Origin: JBGSMF01 sp964651475
GTDB taxonomy: Bacteria; Chloroflexota; Anaerolineae; Fen-1058
Direction: 5' to 3'
Length of the DNA stretch: 33,633 bases
NCBI GenBank assembly: GCA_964651475.1
Contig: CAZYXV010000041.1
Span: forward strand, 1-33,633
In this document: in pieces, positions 7,815 through 16,760 of the stretch
How the letters are laid out: every line of letters starts with the position of its first letter
Position numbering within the stretch: the first letter of the stretch is position 1
The notes under the pieces: generated by a model
Database searches by the model: none
What the model was told of the DNA's origin: nothing
The model's input: only the letters and a program-made list of their open reading frames with translations
Position numbers and translations under genes: made by a program

Positions 7815-8557
7815 ACATTGTTCCGCCTTTCGTCTACGATTTTCCCGTCGGCGATCACCACCGTCTTGTGGGCGCGCCTGGCCAAATCGTCGTCGTGGGT
7901 GACCATGAGAATGGTTTTGCCGCTGGCGGCCAGGCTTTCAAAGAGCCGCAAAACCATCTCGGCCGAGCGAGAATCGAGATTGCCGGTCGGCTCGTCGGCG
8001 GTGAGAATGGGCGGGTCGTTGGCCATTGCGCGGGCGATGGCGACGCACTGCTGCTGCCCGCCCGAAAGCGCCGAGGGCAGCTTGTGAGCCAGGCCGGCCA
8101 GCCCTACCTGTTCCAGCAGGGCCAGGGCGCGCTCGGGGCGCTGGTCCGGCGGATAGACCTGAGCATAATCCATAGGCAGCATGACGTTTTCAACTGCCGT
8201 GAGGGTGGGCAGCAATTGAAAGAATTGAAAGATAACGCCAATGCTGTGGCCGCGCCACACCGCAATCTGCCCCTCGTTCAGCTCGTGTACGGCGGCGCCG
8301 TTCACCATCACTTGGCCGCCCGTGGGGCGGTCAATGCCCGTGATGACGTTAATGAGCGTGGATTTGCCGCTGCCCGATTTGCCGACGATCGAGACGAACT
8401 CGCCGCTCTTTACTTGCAAGTCAATTCCCCGCAGCGCCGTAAAGTCGCCCGCCGGCGTCTGGTATACCTTGACCACCTGGCGCAGATCAATCAGATGACC
8501 ATTGCCGTTTCCATTTTGTTTATTCTGTGCATTGCGCTTGAGACTGATGCCCAACAC
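7811..8557 (-). CDS. ABC transporter ATP-binding protein (MacB/LolD type), ATPase 1
   Basis: This 248-residue ATPase has Walker A GKSGSGKS (residues 59-66), a Q-loop in VIFQFFQLLPTLTAVEN, an LSGGQ signature at 164-168, Walker B ILTADEPTG and an H-loop at LMVTHD. The first 20 residues (KRNAQNKQNGNGNG) are a low-complexity lead-in. One oddity is that the Arg that normally follows LSGGQQQ is Cys171 (codon TGC). The GTG start at 8557 has GGAGG 6 nt upstream at 8564-8568. The gene starts 38 bp inside the end of the upstream small protein gene, and its stop codon lies in the palindromic repeat at 7787-7814. It probably pairs with ATPase 2 to power permease A and perhaps permeases B-D. Confidence 0.92.
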   Translation of the reverse strand: MLGISLKRNAQNKQNGNGNGHLIDLRQVVKVYQTPAGDFTALRGIDLQVKSGEFVSIVGKSGSGKSTLINVITGIDRPTGGQVMVNGAAVHELNEGQIAVWRGHSIGVIFQFFQLLPTLTAVENVMLPMDYAQVYPPDQRPERALALLEQVGLAGLAHKLPSALSGGQQQCVAIARAMANDPPILTADEPTGNLDSRSAEMVLRLFESLAASGKTILMVTHDDDLARRAHKTVVIADGKIVDERRNNV

Positions 8558-8819
8558 AATTATCCTCCGATTCGGTGCGGCAGCGATTCGGTGCGGCAGC
8601 GGATTCGGTGCGGCAGTTTAAGGAAAGCAACTCTACGCCAAGGTCACGCAGCCGGTCGAGCACACCATATAACGCCGCCTGGTCTGCCAACGTTCCAGAT
8701 AGCACTGCTTCGCCGTGGGGCTGGTTCTCAATGGCCAGCCCGCCCAACCAATCGCTCCAAGGATTGGAAAGGTGCCCTTTTATCCGAATTTGGCAATAGA
8801 CTGGACTGATCAATCGCAT
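8520..8819 (-). CDS. Small conserved protein (Chloroflexota-type) with repeat-derived C-terminus
   Basis: The first 66 or so residues (VYCQIRIKGHLSNPWSDWLGG, then LAIENQPHGEAVLSG and LADQAALYGVLDRLRDLGVELLSLN) match a small protein I recall as frequent next to regulators and transporters in Chloroflexota genomes. Its pattern is RIKGHL-x(4)-WSDW-x-GG-L-x(9)-G-x-x-x-LSG-x-x-x-DQAALHG. Its role is unknown to me. Normally the protein ends soon after LLSLN. Here the frame runs on through three copies of a 16-bp direct repeat, adding a tail rich in Cys, Arg and Thr (CRTESAAAPNRCRTESEDN), and overlaps the ATPase 1 start by 38 bp. The ATG at 8819 has only GAGG directly against it; a TTG two codons later is better spaced. 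Confidence 0.7.
   Translation of the reverse strand: MRLISPVYCQIRIKGHLSNPWSDWLGGLAIENQPHGEAVLSGTLADQAALYGVLDRLRDLGVELLSLNCRTESAAAPNRCRTESEDNCVGHQSQAQCTE
8569..8616. repeat. Three tandem copies of a 16-bp repeat
   Basis: The unit GATTCGGTGCGGCAGC occurs at 8569-8584, 8585-8600 and 8602-8616 (last base missing), with one extra G before the third copy. It lies immediately upstream of the ribosome-binding site of ATPase 1 and inside the 3' end of the small upstream gene. Confidence 0.85.
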
Positions 8820-8910
8820 CCTCGCACGTATATCTTTTCTTTGTGCTTACAGTTTAGAATAAAAGAGGGTGGAGTGTCATCCACTGTAGGGTGGATAGGG
8901 AGGGTGGATT

Positions 8911-8945
8911 AAAAGACCTCCGAGGCATTAAAAGCCTCGGAGGTC
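8911..8945 (-). terminator. Probable Rho-independent terminator (repeat-derived) after the MalT-like gene
   Basis: GACCTCCGAGGC (8915-8926) and GCCTCGGAGGTC (8934-8945) form a perfect 12-bp stem with a 7-nt loop. Read on the minus strand the stem is followed by TTTT. It begins 20 nt after the stop codon of the MalT-like gene, which suits a terminator. Palindromes of the form GACCTCCGAGG/CCTCGGAGGTC are, from memory, also dispersed repeats in Chloroflexota. Confidence 0.65.
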
Positions 8946-8965
8946 CGGCCAGCTTTTCTCGCGAA

Positions 8966-11725
8966 TTATAGCAAGCCCAATTCCTGGGCGCGCGCTATGG
9001 CTTGCGTGCGCCTGGACACGCCCAGCTTGCTATAGATATTGTTGATATGCGTCTTGACGGTGCTGGGCGCCACGACGAGCCTGGCGGCTATCTCGCTGTT
9101 CGACAAGCCGGCGGCGATCAAGCGCAACACCTCAAGCTCGCGCTCGCTGAGCGGCTCGGCCATGTCAGATTCTAGATGGCCGGTCTTGGATTGGCCCGGC
9201 AAAGCGCCAGTGACGCCAAACGCTGCCAGCAGGTGGTCTGCATAAGCGAGCAAGCGGCGAGAGGCTTCCTCCGGTTCGCGGCGACATCGTTCTGCAATCC
9301 GCAATCTGCAATCCGCCATCAACAATCTCATGGGCTCGCCTTCGTCCACAAAGACCCGCACAAAGCCTTCCGGCTCGGCTAGCGTCAGGGCGCGTTCTAG
9401 CGCGGCGATGGCCTGGGGAGTGCGTCCCTGCGCCTGAAGCGCGAGCGCTTTGAGCATGTGGATTTCTATCAGGTTGCGGATTGCGCCTTGCTGCTCAGAG
9501 TCCGGCAGCAGACCTTCGAGCAGACCCATAACCTGGCCCAGCTCGCCCCGAGCCAGCATCACTCGCGCCAGGGTGAGCTGCTCGAGTTCGCGCAAATATA
9601 GGATCAGGTCGGCGCTGGCGTCGTCCTCTGGCGCAAATCCCTCTGCGCTTTCCACCGCGCGCTCCTTGGCCCAGTTCCACGCCAGGTCGAGATCGCCTCG
9701 CGCCACCCAAAGCCGGGCCTGATACGCCGCTACAAAAACGTCGTCTATTCGCGTGGTATCAAATCTCAACGACAGTTGTTCAGCCGCCTCGATCGCTTCA
9801 TCGGCTCCAGCCACATCTCCTTGTGCTTGCTTGATGCGGGCCAGGGCGATATAGCCATCCAGCGCGCCAATCTCGCCCCATTTTTTGATCAGCTCGATCC
9901 CCTCGCGAACGTGGCGGGCCGCGCTTTCCAGTTCGTTTCGCTCGCGCTCCAGCTCCCCCAGGCCAATCATGGCCATGCCGGCAATGGGCAGCGGCTGGCC
10001 TTGCCCATCTATGCCCCATTCTTGGGCTTGCTGGTAAAGCGCCGGCGCCAGGCGCAAGCGCCCCTGCATAATTGCCAACTCGGCCTGATTGCACAAGGCC
10101 ACCACAGTCATCATGGTGTTGCCGGCCGCCCGGCTCATTTGCGCAACATTGTTGAGGGCGAGACTGCCGGCCCGCAGGTCGCCGCGGAGCATGCTGGAAA
10201 TGCCAGCGTTCAGGGCGACGATGCTCCGCAAAAACAAATCGTCTTCCGGCAATCGTTCCAGTGCCTGGCGAGATAACTGGCCCGCAAGCCTGGCTCGCCC
10301 TTGAAAGGCGGCGATAAAAGCTCTCAAGACAAGGGCTTCGACCGGCAAGTGATCGCTATCTTTTTCCCCATCCTGCAAGTATGCTTCAATCTCGTCCAGC
10401 GCGTGGCCGGTGAGCAAGAGCGCCCAGGCGTTATAAGCACACAAGGTGGGATGGATATGTATCACACTGTGAGGCAGAGCCTCGACCCAGTTCAAGAAGG
10501 TGACAACCTCGCTGCGCATCAGGGTGGCGCGCGCCACTCGCTCCATCAGGCGCGCGGCCGCTTCAAAATCGGCCGCCTCCAGCAGGTGATGGACGGCCTC
10601 AGCAGGCAGGCCGTTGCGTTCGAGCCACTCGGCGGCGCGGCGGTGCAATTCGGGCAGCCTGGCGTCGCCTTGCAGGCGGCTGCGCAGAAAATCGGCAAAG
10701 AGACGATGGTAGCGATACCATCTGCGTTCATCGTCAAGCGGAACCAGGAACAGGTTAGCCAGCTCCAACTGCTCAAGCACAGCCTGGCTATCGGTCTGCC
10801 CGGTCACGGCGTCGCACAGGGGAGCCGCCAGGCGGTCCAGGATGGCCGTCTGGCACAAAAAGCTTTTAATGTCATCGCTTTGCTGCGCCAGCACCTCTTC
10901 GGCCAGATAGTCAATGACGTGGCGATGGCTGCCGCCAAAGGCGGCGATGAAATCGGCTATCTCTTCGGCGCTTTTCCTGTGCATAGACAGGGCCGCCAGT
11001 TGAAGACCAGCAATCCAGCCCTCGGTGCGAGCTTCCAACGCTTCTATCGCCTGCGCCGGGAGATACAATCCCATAGTCTGGTTGAGGAACGTGGCAGCCT
11101 CGTGGGATGTGAAGCGCAAGTCTGCCGCGCGCAGCTCGGTCAGTTGGTTGCGGGTGCGCAGGCGAGCCAGGGGGAGGGGAGGATCGGTGCGGCTGGCGAT
11201 AACCACGTGCAGCAGCGGCGGCAGATGATCGAGCAAAAATATGATGGCGTCGTGAATAGCCGCTTGCTCTATGGCGTGATAATCATCCAAAACCAAAACG
11301 ACGTCAAGCGCCAATGCAGTCAAATCATTGACGAGCAGAGTCAAAACCGCCTTGGGCGATGGCGGCTGGAGCGATTGCAGCAAGGCGCTGGTTTCGGCGC
11401 AAATGCCGGCTTGGGCCGTTCCCAGGGCAGCAACCAGGTGAGCAAAGAAACGAGGGGGATCGTTATCGTCTTTGTCGAGCGAGAGCCAGGCCACCCTTGT
11501 TTCCCGGGCAGCGTGGAAAGGCGCAGCGCCGTGGAGGCTGTGAACCCACTCGCTGAGTAGGGTGGTCTTGCCAAAGCCAGCCGGCGCCGAGATAAGGATG
11601 AGCTTGTGTTCTTGCCGCAGGCTCTCAGCCAGGCGCTCTAACAAGCGCGGGCGTGTTACCAGCCCTGGCCTTTGCAGCGGGATATAGAGTTTCGTTTGTA
11701 GGGTTGTAATGGTCAATTTACTCAT
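8966..11725 (-). CDS. MalT-like LuxR-family ATP-dependent transcriptional regulator
   Basis: This 919-residue STAND-type regulator has an N-terminal LQTKLYIP-x-x-RPGLVTRPRL motif, Walker A APAGFGKTT (residues 47-55), Walker B VVLVLDDYH (142-150), a winged/arm region, a long TPR-like helical middle, and a C-terminal LuxR HTH (LSERELEVLRLIAAGLSNSEIA, then TVKTHINNIYSKLGV). Proteins of this class bind an inducer and ATP, oligomerise and activate transcription; neither inducer nor target is known here. The ATG at 11725 overlaps the stop of permease B by 8 bp (ATGAGTAA), so the two are translationally coupled. The longer in-frame start at 11806 lies inside permease B and is rejected. The linker before the HTH contains a heptanucleotide repeat (9294-9328). 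Confidence 0.9.
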   Translation of the reverse strand: MSKLTITTLQTKLYIPLQRPGLVTRPRLLERLAESLRQEHKLILISAPAGFGKTTLLSEWVHSLHGAAPFHAARETRVAWLSLDKDDNDPPRFFAHLVAALGTAQAGICAETSALLQSLQPPSPKAVLTLLVNDLTALALDVVLVLDDYHAIEQAAIHDAIIFLLDHLPPLLHVVIASRTDPPLPLARLRTRNQLTELRAADLRFTSHEAATFLNQTMGLYLPAQAIEALEARTEGWIAGLQLAALSMHRKSAEEIADFIAAFGGSHRHVIDYLAEEVLAQQSDDIKSFLCQTAILDRLAAPLCDAVTGQTDSQAVLEQLELANLFLVPLDDERRWYRYHRLFADFLRSRLQGDARLPELHRRAAEWLERNGLPAEAVHHLLEAADFEAAARLMERVARATLMRSEVVTFLNWVEALPHSVIHIHPTLCAYNAWALLLTGHALDEIEAYLQDGEKDSDHLPVEALVLRAFIAAFQGRARLAGQLSRQALERLPEDDLFLRSIVALNAGISSMLRGDLRAGSLALNNVAQMSRAAGNTMMTVVALCNQAELAIMQGRLRLAPALYQQAQEWGIDGQGQPLPIAGMAMIGLGELERERNELESAARHVREGIELIKKWGEIGALDGYIALARIKQAQGDVAGADEAIEAAEQLSLRFDTTRIDDVFVAAYQARLWVARGDLDLAWNWAKERAVESAEGFAPEDDASADLILYLRELEQLTLARVMLARGELGQVMGLLEGLLPDSEQQGAIRNLIEIHMLKALALQAQGRTPQAIAALERALTLAEPEGFVRVFVDEGEPMRLLMADCRLRIAERCRREPEEASRRLLAYADHLLAAFGVTGALPGQSKTGHLESDMAEPLSERELEVLRLIAAGLSNSEIAARLVVAPSTVKTHINNIYSKLGVSRRTQAIARAQELGLL
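9294..9328. repeat. Degenerate heptanucleotide repeat inside the MalT-like gene
   Basis: Consecutive 7-mers read GCAATCC, GCAATCT, GCAATCC, GCCATCA and ACAATCT. From memory, runs of this type (GATTGCGGATTGC on the other strand) are usually intergenic. Here they encode the linker ADCRLRIAERC between the TPR-like region and the HTH. A change of one unit would shift the reading frame. Confidence 0.6.
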
Positions 11726-14105
11726 ACGCCAGCACCTCGCGCACCGTGAGCCGCGAAGCATTCCAGGCTGGCCACAGGCTGGCCAGCGCCGCCAACACGA
11801 CGACAACGAGCAGCCAAATCAAGACGCCGCCGATTGGAAACGTATAGTGGAGCGGCGTGTTGAGAAAGGCCTGCCCCACGTTGTCGCTGAGGAGCTTGCT
11901 GATGGGCAGCGCCAGCGCCGCGCCAAGCAGCCAACTGAGCGTCCCAATCAAGACGCCCTCCACCACCACGATCTGGCGCACGGCGCCGTCCGAGGCGCCA
12001 ATCGCGCGCAGAACGCCAAATTCGCGCGTGCGTTCCAACACGTTGATGCTCATCGTTCCCATCAGGCCCAACCCGCCGACGAGGGCGATAATGACGGCCA
12101 TCACCAACAGAAACACGATCAGAATCGTCAACTGCGATTCGATCTGGCCGCGGAGGTCGGCGTTCGTCCGAATCGAACCCACGCTCAGGCCGGCATTTTT
12201 GAAACGCTCTTCCAACGCCGTAGCGACCGTGGCCTGGAAAGCCGGGTCGTGCTGCGCCGTGACGAGCTTGGCGCTGTAAATCCGGCCCACCACTCCCGCC
12301 ACACGGGCCACGTAAAGATCGTTGGCATAGGCCGACATCCCGCTGGGGTTCCCAATCACCAAAAAGATCCCCACCACGCGCCAGGGCATTTTCCGCCCCA
12401 AGATATTGAGCGTGATCTCGTCGCCTACTTGCACGTCTCGCTCCTGGCGCAAAAAGTCGGTGCCGACGACGAGCGCGTTTTCGTCTTCAGGCAGCAGCCA
12501 GCGCCCCTCGACGATAATGGGCCGAATCATCTCTGAAGCAGCGGGCAGCGCAGTCAGTTGAACGGTGTTGCTCTCGCTGTCATCGGCGCGCACGCGGCGC
12601 ACGCCCACATAGCCCCAGCCTTCCATCCGCTCGACGCCCGGCACGGCCAGGGCTTGCTGTTCGACGCGTTCGGCGCGATAGCCGTAGCTCAAATTTATCT
12701 GCACATCTTCCTGGTAATAATTCATAAGATCGTCGGTCGTAAGCTCCAATGAAGCTTGCACGCTGAGGACGGCCATAAAGATAGCGCCGCCTAAGGTCAG
12801 CGTCGTCAGCGTGAGCGCCAGCCGCGCTTTGCGGCGGAAGGTATTGCGCAGTGAAAGCAGCGTGGGGCGAGGCAGGCCGCGCACGCGCTCGACCAGCCGG
12901 TCAACCCGGTTTTGCCCAAAGCGGCCTTTGCCCAGCCCATACGTGCTGATCGCTTCCCGAACAGTGATGCGCGCGCCGTTCATCACGGGCGCCAGCGCCG
13001 CCAGGAGCGGCGTGATCAGGCCGATAACCACTTGAATGACGATCATCTGAGGCGGAACGCTAAACGTCCCCACGTCAAAGTTTAGCAAACCGGCGATGTA
13101 CGCCGCGAGCGCGCGGGCAGCCAGGATGGCGGATGGCACAGCAATGAACGCTGCCAGCAAGCCAAACGCCATGGCCAGGGTCAGATACAAGCTCACCAAC
13201 TGGCCTATATCCGCGCCAACAGTTTTCATCACCCCAATCTGCCGCACCTGCTGCGCCAGCAGCGCGGAAATTGTATTGACCACCAAAAGGCCGCTGAGAA
13301 AGACACACAGCGTTCCCAGCACACTGAGCACCACCATCAAAGCATTGACCATGAAGGCAGCAGGATGTTCGGGCGGAGGAATCTCTTTCCAGTAAACGGT
13401 CCATCCGCCTTGCTCAATTTTATCGCTGACCAGGTCGGCGATGCGCCGGACGTGCGTCGTATCGCCGGCGTCTCCAGAGGCAACGATGTGCAGCTCGTCA
13501 TAGTTAAAAGCGCCCAGCCATTCCATAGTGTCGAATGTGATATACCCATACAGCCAGCCGCCCCACCACAGCGGCCCCATATAGTTGCTGTTAAAGGCCG
13601 TGCCGGCCAGGTGCAACTCACGCTGCTTGCCATCGGAAGTTTCAATCAGCACCATATCGCCAATGGCCGCGCCTGCATCTTGGAGAGCGGCTCGCTCAAT
13701 CAACACGCCGTGATCTGGCGGCGGCCACGCGCCGCGTTCGGGGCGCACCACGTCGAGGCGGATATTGTCGTAATCAGAGATAGCGGTCAGGTTCAGATTG
13801 CGCCACTCTTTGGGGCCAACCTTTAGGCGCACGCTGATGCTGCGCCGCCCCTCGGCCTCGCGTACCTCTGGCATGTGACGCACTGTCTGCACCAACTCGT
13901 TGTCAAAAAACGAGGTGTACAAGATGGCGCTGGCGGGGCGGCCCCCCACGTAACTCCGCGCGATGTCGCGCGCAATGATGGCCTGCGCGCCGACGACCGT
14001 TCCCACGGCAAACACGCCGACGGCGATGGACAGCACGACGAGCACTGTGCGTGTTTTGTTGCCAATCAAGTCTTGGAGCACTTTGCGCCAGCGAGCATCA
14101 GTCAT
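11718..14105 (-). CDS. ABC transporter permease B, two-module FtsX/MacB type
   Basis: This 795-residue paralogue of permeases A, C and D starts MTDARWRKVLQDLIGNKTRT and has a first TM helix at about 20-40. Its first FtsX module contains NTISALLAQQVRQIGVMKTVGA. The second half begins with RNTFRRKARLALTLTTLTLGG, has a second extracytoplasmic domain, and ends in an FtsX module with GGLGLMGTMSINVLERTREF and SRLTVREVLAYE. The ATG at 14105 has AAGGATAA upstream. No ATPase gene is adjacent; the downstream partner is the MalT-like regulator, overlapping by 8 bp. It probably uses ATPases 1 and 2 or others elsewhere. Its 3' end is nearly identical in DNA to that of permease C over about 67 bp. Confidence 0.87.
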   Translation of the reverse strand: MTDARWRKVLQDLIGNKTRTVLVVLSIAVGVFAVGTVVGAQAIIARDIARSYVGGRPASAILYTSFFDNELVQTVRHMPEVREAEGRRSISVRLKVGPKEWRNLNLTAISDYDNIRLDVVRPERGAWPPPDHGVLIERAALQDAGAAIGDMVLIETSDGKQRELHLAGTAFNSNYMGPLWWGGWLYGYITFDTMEWLGAFNYDELHIVASGDAGDTTHVRRIADLVSDKIEQGGWTVYWKEIPPPEHPAAFMVNALMVVLSVLGTLCVFLSGLLVVNTISALLAQQVRQIGVMKTVGADIGQLVSLYLTLAMAFGLLAAFIAVPSAILAARALAAYIAGLLNFDVGTFSVPPQMIVIQVVIGLITPLLAALAPVMNGARITVREAISTYGLGKGRFGQNRVDRLVERVRGLPRPTLLSLRNTFRRKARLALTLTTLTLGGAIFMAVLSVQASLELTTDDLMNYYQEDVQINLSYGYRAERVEQQALAVPGVERMEGWGYVGVRRVRADDSESNTVQLTALPAASEMIRPIIVEGRWLLPEDENALVVGTDFLRQERDVQVGDEITLNILGRKMPWRVVGIFLVIGNPSGMSAYANDLYVARVAGVVGRIYSAKLVTAQHDPAFQATVATALEERFKNAGLSVGSIRTNADLRGQIESQLTILIVFLLVMAVIIALVGGLGLMGTMSINVLERTREFGVLRAIGASDGAVRQIVVVEGVLIGTLSWLLGAALALPISKLLSDNVGQAFLNTPLHYTFPIGGVLIWLLVVVVLAALASLWPAWNASRLTVREVLAYE

Positions 14106-14275
14106 TCTTTATCCTTTTCCACTTGATGCACGATTGACTCGCAGCGATTGGCTCCAGTATAACGCAAGACTCGACCAGATACATCAGACACTTGGGGTAT
14201 TTTGAAATCGGACAGGTGTACGATTTGCCCATCAGCCTGATGACCAATGAAGAGCTTGTCGGCGGCCGTTCGCCG

Positions 14276-16738
14276 TTATTCATACACCAGCACCTCGCGC
14301 ACCGTGAGCCGCGAAGCATTCCAGGCCGGCCACAGGCTGGCCAGCGCCGCAATCCCAATCACGCCCACCAGGCAAATCGCCGCGCCGCTCACCGAAAACT
14401 CGTAAGGAAATGGACTGCCCATAAAGCCCATTCCCAGCCCGTCGCTGAGCAGCTTGCCCAGGGGATAGGCCAGCGCCGTCCCCATCAACCAACTGAGTAT
14501 GCCGATAAAAACACCTTCGGCGATGACAATTTGCCTCACCGCGCCGTCCGAGGCGCCGATGGCGCGCATCACGCCAATTTCGCGCGTGCGTTCCAGCACA
14601 TTGATGCTCATCGTCCCCATCAAGCCTAATCCGCCCACCACCGCCACCAGGACCGCCATGGTAGAAAGCAGGATAATGACAACGTCAGATATGCCGCGCG
14701 CCAGGGTGCGCAACATGGAGGTGGTATAACTGAGCAAGACGTGAATGTCGTTGGCTTGAAAACGCTCTTCCAATGCCTTGACCGCCTCTAATTGCGACTC
14801 GGCATCGTGGCGCAGCGTCTTGATGGCAATGCCGCTGGCGCGCTCAGGCTGGTTTACCAGCCGGCTGAAATAATCGTACTTGACGTGCGCATCGGTTTTC
14901 CAGATGGATAGCACCTGGTACAATCCCACCACCTCCCACGTCGTTTCACGCCCATAAGTTTTGAGCGTGATTTGGCTGCCGACGTGAATATCCGGCTCGT
15001 CTTGCAGCACGCGGGCATTGAGGACGATGGCATTTTCGTCGTCCGGCGCAAGCCAGCGCCCCTGGATAATGACGGGGCCAAGCACCTCGGTGTCGTGGGC
15101 GACCGCAATCAGTCGAAGCGGCCGGCTTTCAGTGTCGTCGGGGCGGATGCGATAGACCATATCCAGGTTGAGCGTTTCGACCCCCGTCACGCCCGGCACC
15201 TGCTGCACTTGCTTTGCTATCCGCTCCAGGCGATAGGCATCGGTGAAAAATATTTCGATGTCAAAATTCCAATAGCGGATCATGTCGTCAATCATCAAGT
15301 AGGCCGAAGTGCGCGCGCTCATCACGGCGATAAAAATGGCGCAGGCCAGCGTCAGCGTGATCAGCGTGAGCGCCATTCGCCCTTTGCGCCGGAACGCGTT
15401 GCGCAGCGAAAGCATCAATGGGCGAGGGAGGCCAAAGGACCAGGGTTTCCCCCAAAAACCGCTTTCTCCAAATTGCCCCTCCCCCAAGCCATACGACGTA
15501 ATGGCCTCGCGCACGGTGAGGCGCGTCCGGGCGGCGACGGGCCACAACGCCGCCAGCAGCGGCGCCAGCAGAGCCACAGCTATTTCTAGCGCAATCACTT
15601 CGGGCGGCACGCTGAACGCGCCCGGCTCAAAATTGACAAAGTACGCCAAAAAGTTGATGAACGCGCGCGCGCCCCAGGCCGCCAGCGGCACGGCCAGCAG
15701 CAACGCAAGCAAGCCATACGCGGCGACCAGCCCCAGGTACATGCCCATCATCTGGCTGGCCGTCGCGCCGATGGCTTTCATCACACCGATCTGGCGCGTC
15801 TGCTGCGCCAGGATGGCCGAGATGGTGTTGACGATGAGAAAGGTGCTGAGGAGAAGCGAACTGAACCCAATCACGCTCAGCACCAGCGAGATGGTCTGAA
15901 AAGTATTTTTGGCCGGCAGCGTCCCTGGCTCTGGAATTTCGGTATAGCCAACCGTGTACCCGGCGTCTTGAATCTGTTCGCGCACGCGCGCGGCCACGCG
16001 CTCGACGTGCGCTTTGTCTTGGGCGTTGCCGCTGACGCGGATGTGCAAGTCGCTATAGCCCGGCGGCCCGCCCAGCCACGTCAGCGTTTCTGGCGTGACG
16101 TAGGCGGTGGGCATGCCGGCCGTGGTGGCGGCCTCGCGGCTAAAGTCGTAGGCCAATCCCGCCACCCGCGCCGCCCGCTCAGCGCCGCCGGGTGATTGAA
16201 CGAGAAGCACATCGCCTTGCTTCACCTGAGATAGCCCCATTTGCGGGATGAGCAGTCCCGTGCGTTCGAGCACGATTTCGTATTCCGGCGGCGGCCACGC
16301 GCCGGCGGGCCATCGCTCGGGAGCGATGCGGTACACTCGTTCCGGCCTGATCTTGTTAATGCGAATGTTGTCGTAATCGCGGACGGCGACGAGCATGATG
16401 ATATTCCAGTTATCCTGCGCGCCGTGCTTGAAGCGCATGGGGATGGTGCGCCGTCCCTCAGCGTCGGCCACGCCCTCCACGCGGCGCACCGCCTCGACGA
16501 GATCGTCTTGAAAAAAAGCAAAGGTCGAAAGAAGATTATCGGCGGCGATAGAGATGGTGGCGTGGGCGGGGTTGACCAGCGCGTAACTTTGTACCAGGTC
16601 GCGCGCCACGAGCAGATTCATGTGCGCCATCGCGCCGACGGCGGCCACGCCCACGGCGATGGACAAGACCACGAGCGCGGTGCGAGTCTTGTTGCTCCAC
16701 ACGTCGCTCAGCACTTTGCGCCAACGGGGTGTAAGCAT
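14276..16738 (-). CDS. ABC transporter permease C, two-module FtsX/MacB type
   Basis: This 820-residue permease begins MLTPRWRKVLSDVWSNKTRT, with a first TM helix (ALVVLSIAVGVAAVGAMA). It carries an extracytoplasmic domain, a first FtsX module (NTISAILAQQTRQIGVMKAIGA), RNAFRRKGRMALTLITLTLAC at the start of the second half, and a closing FtsX module (GGLGLMGTMSINVLERTREI) ending SRLTVREVLVYE. It is the longest of the four. The start ATG lies 22 bp after the stop of permease D with only a weak GAG-type ribosome site (TTGAGATAATAT), so translation may depend on ribosomes arriving from permease D. A 170-bp gap without a gene separates it from permease B. Confidence 0.87.
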   Translation of the reverse strand: MLTPRWRKVLSDVWSNKTRTALVVLSIAVGVAAVGAMAHMNLLVARDLVQSYALVNPAHATISIAADNLLSTFAFFQDDLVEAVRRVEGVADAEGRRTIPMRFKHGAQDNWNIIMLVAVRDYDNIRINKIRPERVYRIAPERWPAGAWPPPEYEIVLERTGLLIPQMGLSQVKQGDVLLVQSPGGAERAARVAGLAYDFSREAATTAGMPTAYVTPETLTWLGGPPGYSDLHIRVSGNAQDKAHVERVAARVREQIQDAGYTVGYTEIPEPGTLPAKNTFQTISLVLSVIGFSSLLLSTFLIVNTISAILAQQTRQIGVMKAIGATASQMMGMYLGLVAAYGLLALLLAVPLAAWGARAFINFLAYFVNFEPGAFSVPPEVIALEIAVALLAPLLAALWPVAARTRLTVREAITSYGLGEGQFGESGFWGKPWSFGLPRPLMLSLRNAFRRKGRMALTLITLTLACAIFIAVMSARTSAYLMIDDMIRYWNFDIEIFFTDAYRLERIAKQVQQVPGVTGVETLNLDMVYRIRPDDTESRPLRLIAVAHDTEVLGPVIIQGRWLAPDDENAIVLNARVLQDEPDIHVGSQITLKTYGRETTWEVVGLYQVLSIWKTDAHVKYDYFSRLVNQPERASGIAIKTLRHDAESQLEAVKALEERFQANDIHVLLSYTTSMLRTLARGISDVVIILLSTMAVLVAVVGGLGLMGTMSINVLERTREIGVMRAIGASDGAVRQIVIAEGVFIGILSWLMGTALAYPLGKLLSDGLGMGFMGSPFPYEFSVSGAAICLVGVIGIAALASLWPAWNASRLTVREVLVYE

Positions 16739-16760
16739 ATATTATCTCAATGTGTCCCGT

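Noticed and set aside
11726..11806. N-terminal extension of the MalT-like regulator
   Set aside because: The added residues come from permease B coding sequence in another frame; homology starts at MSKLTITTLQTKLYIP.
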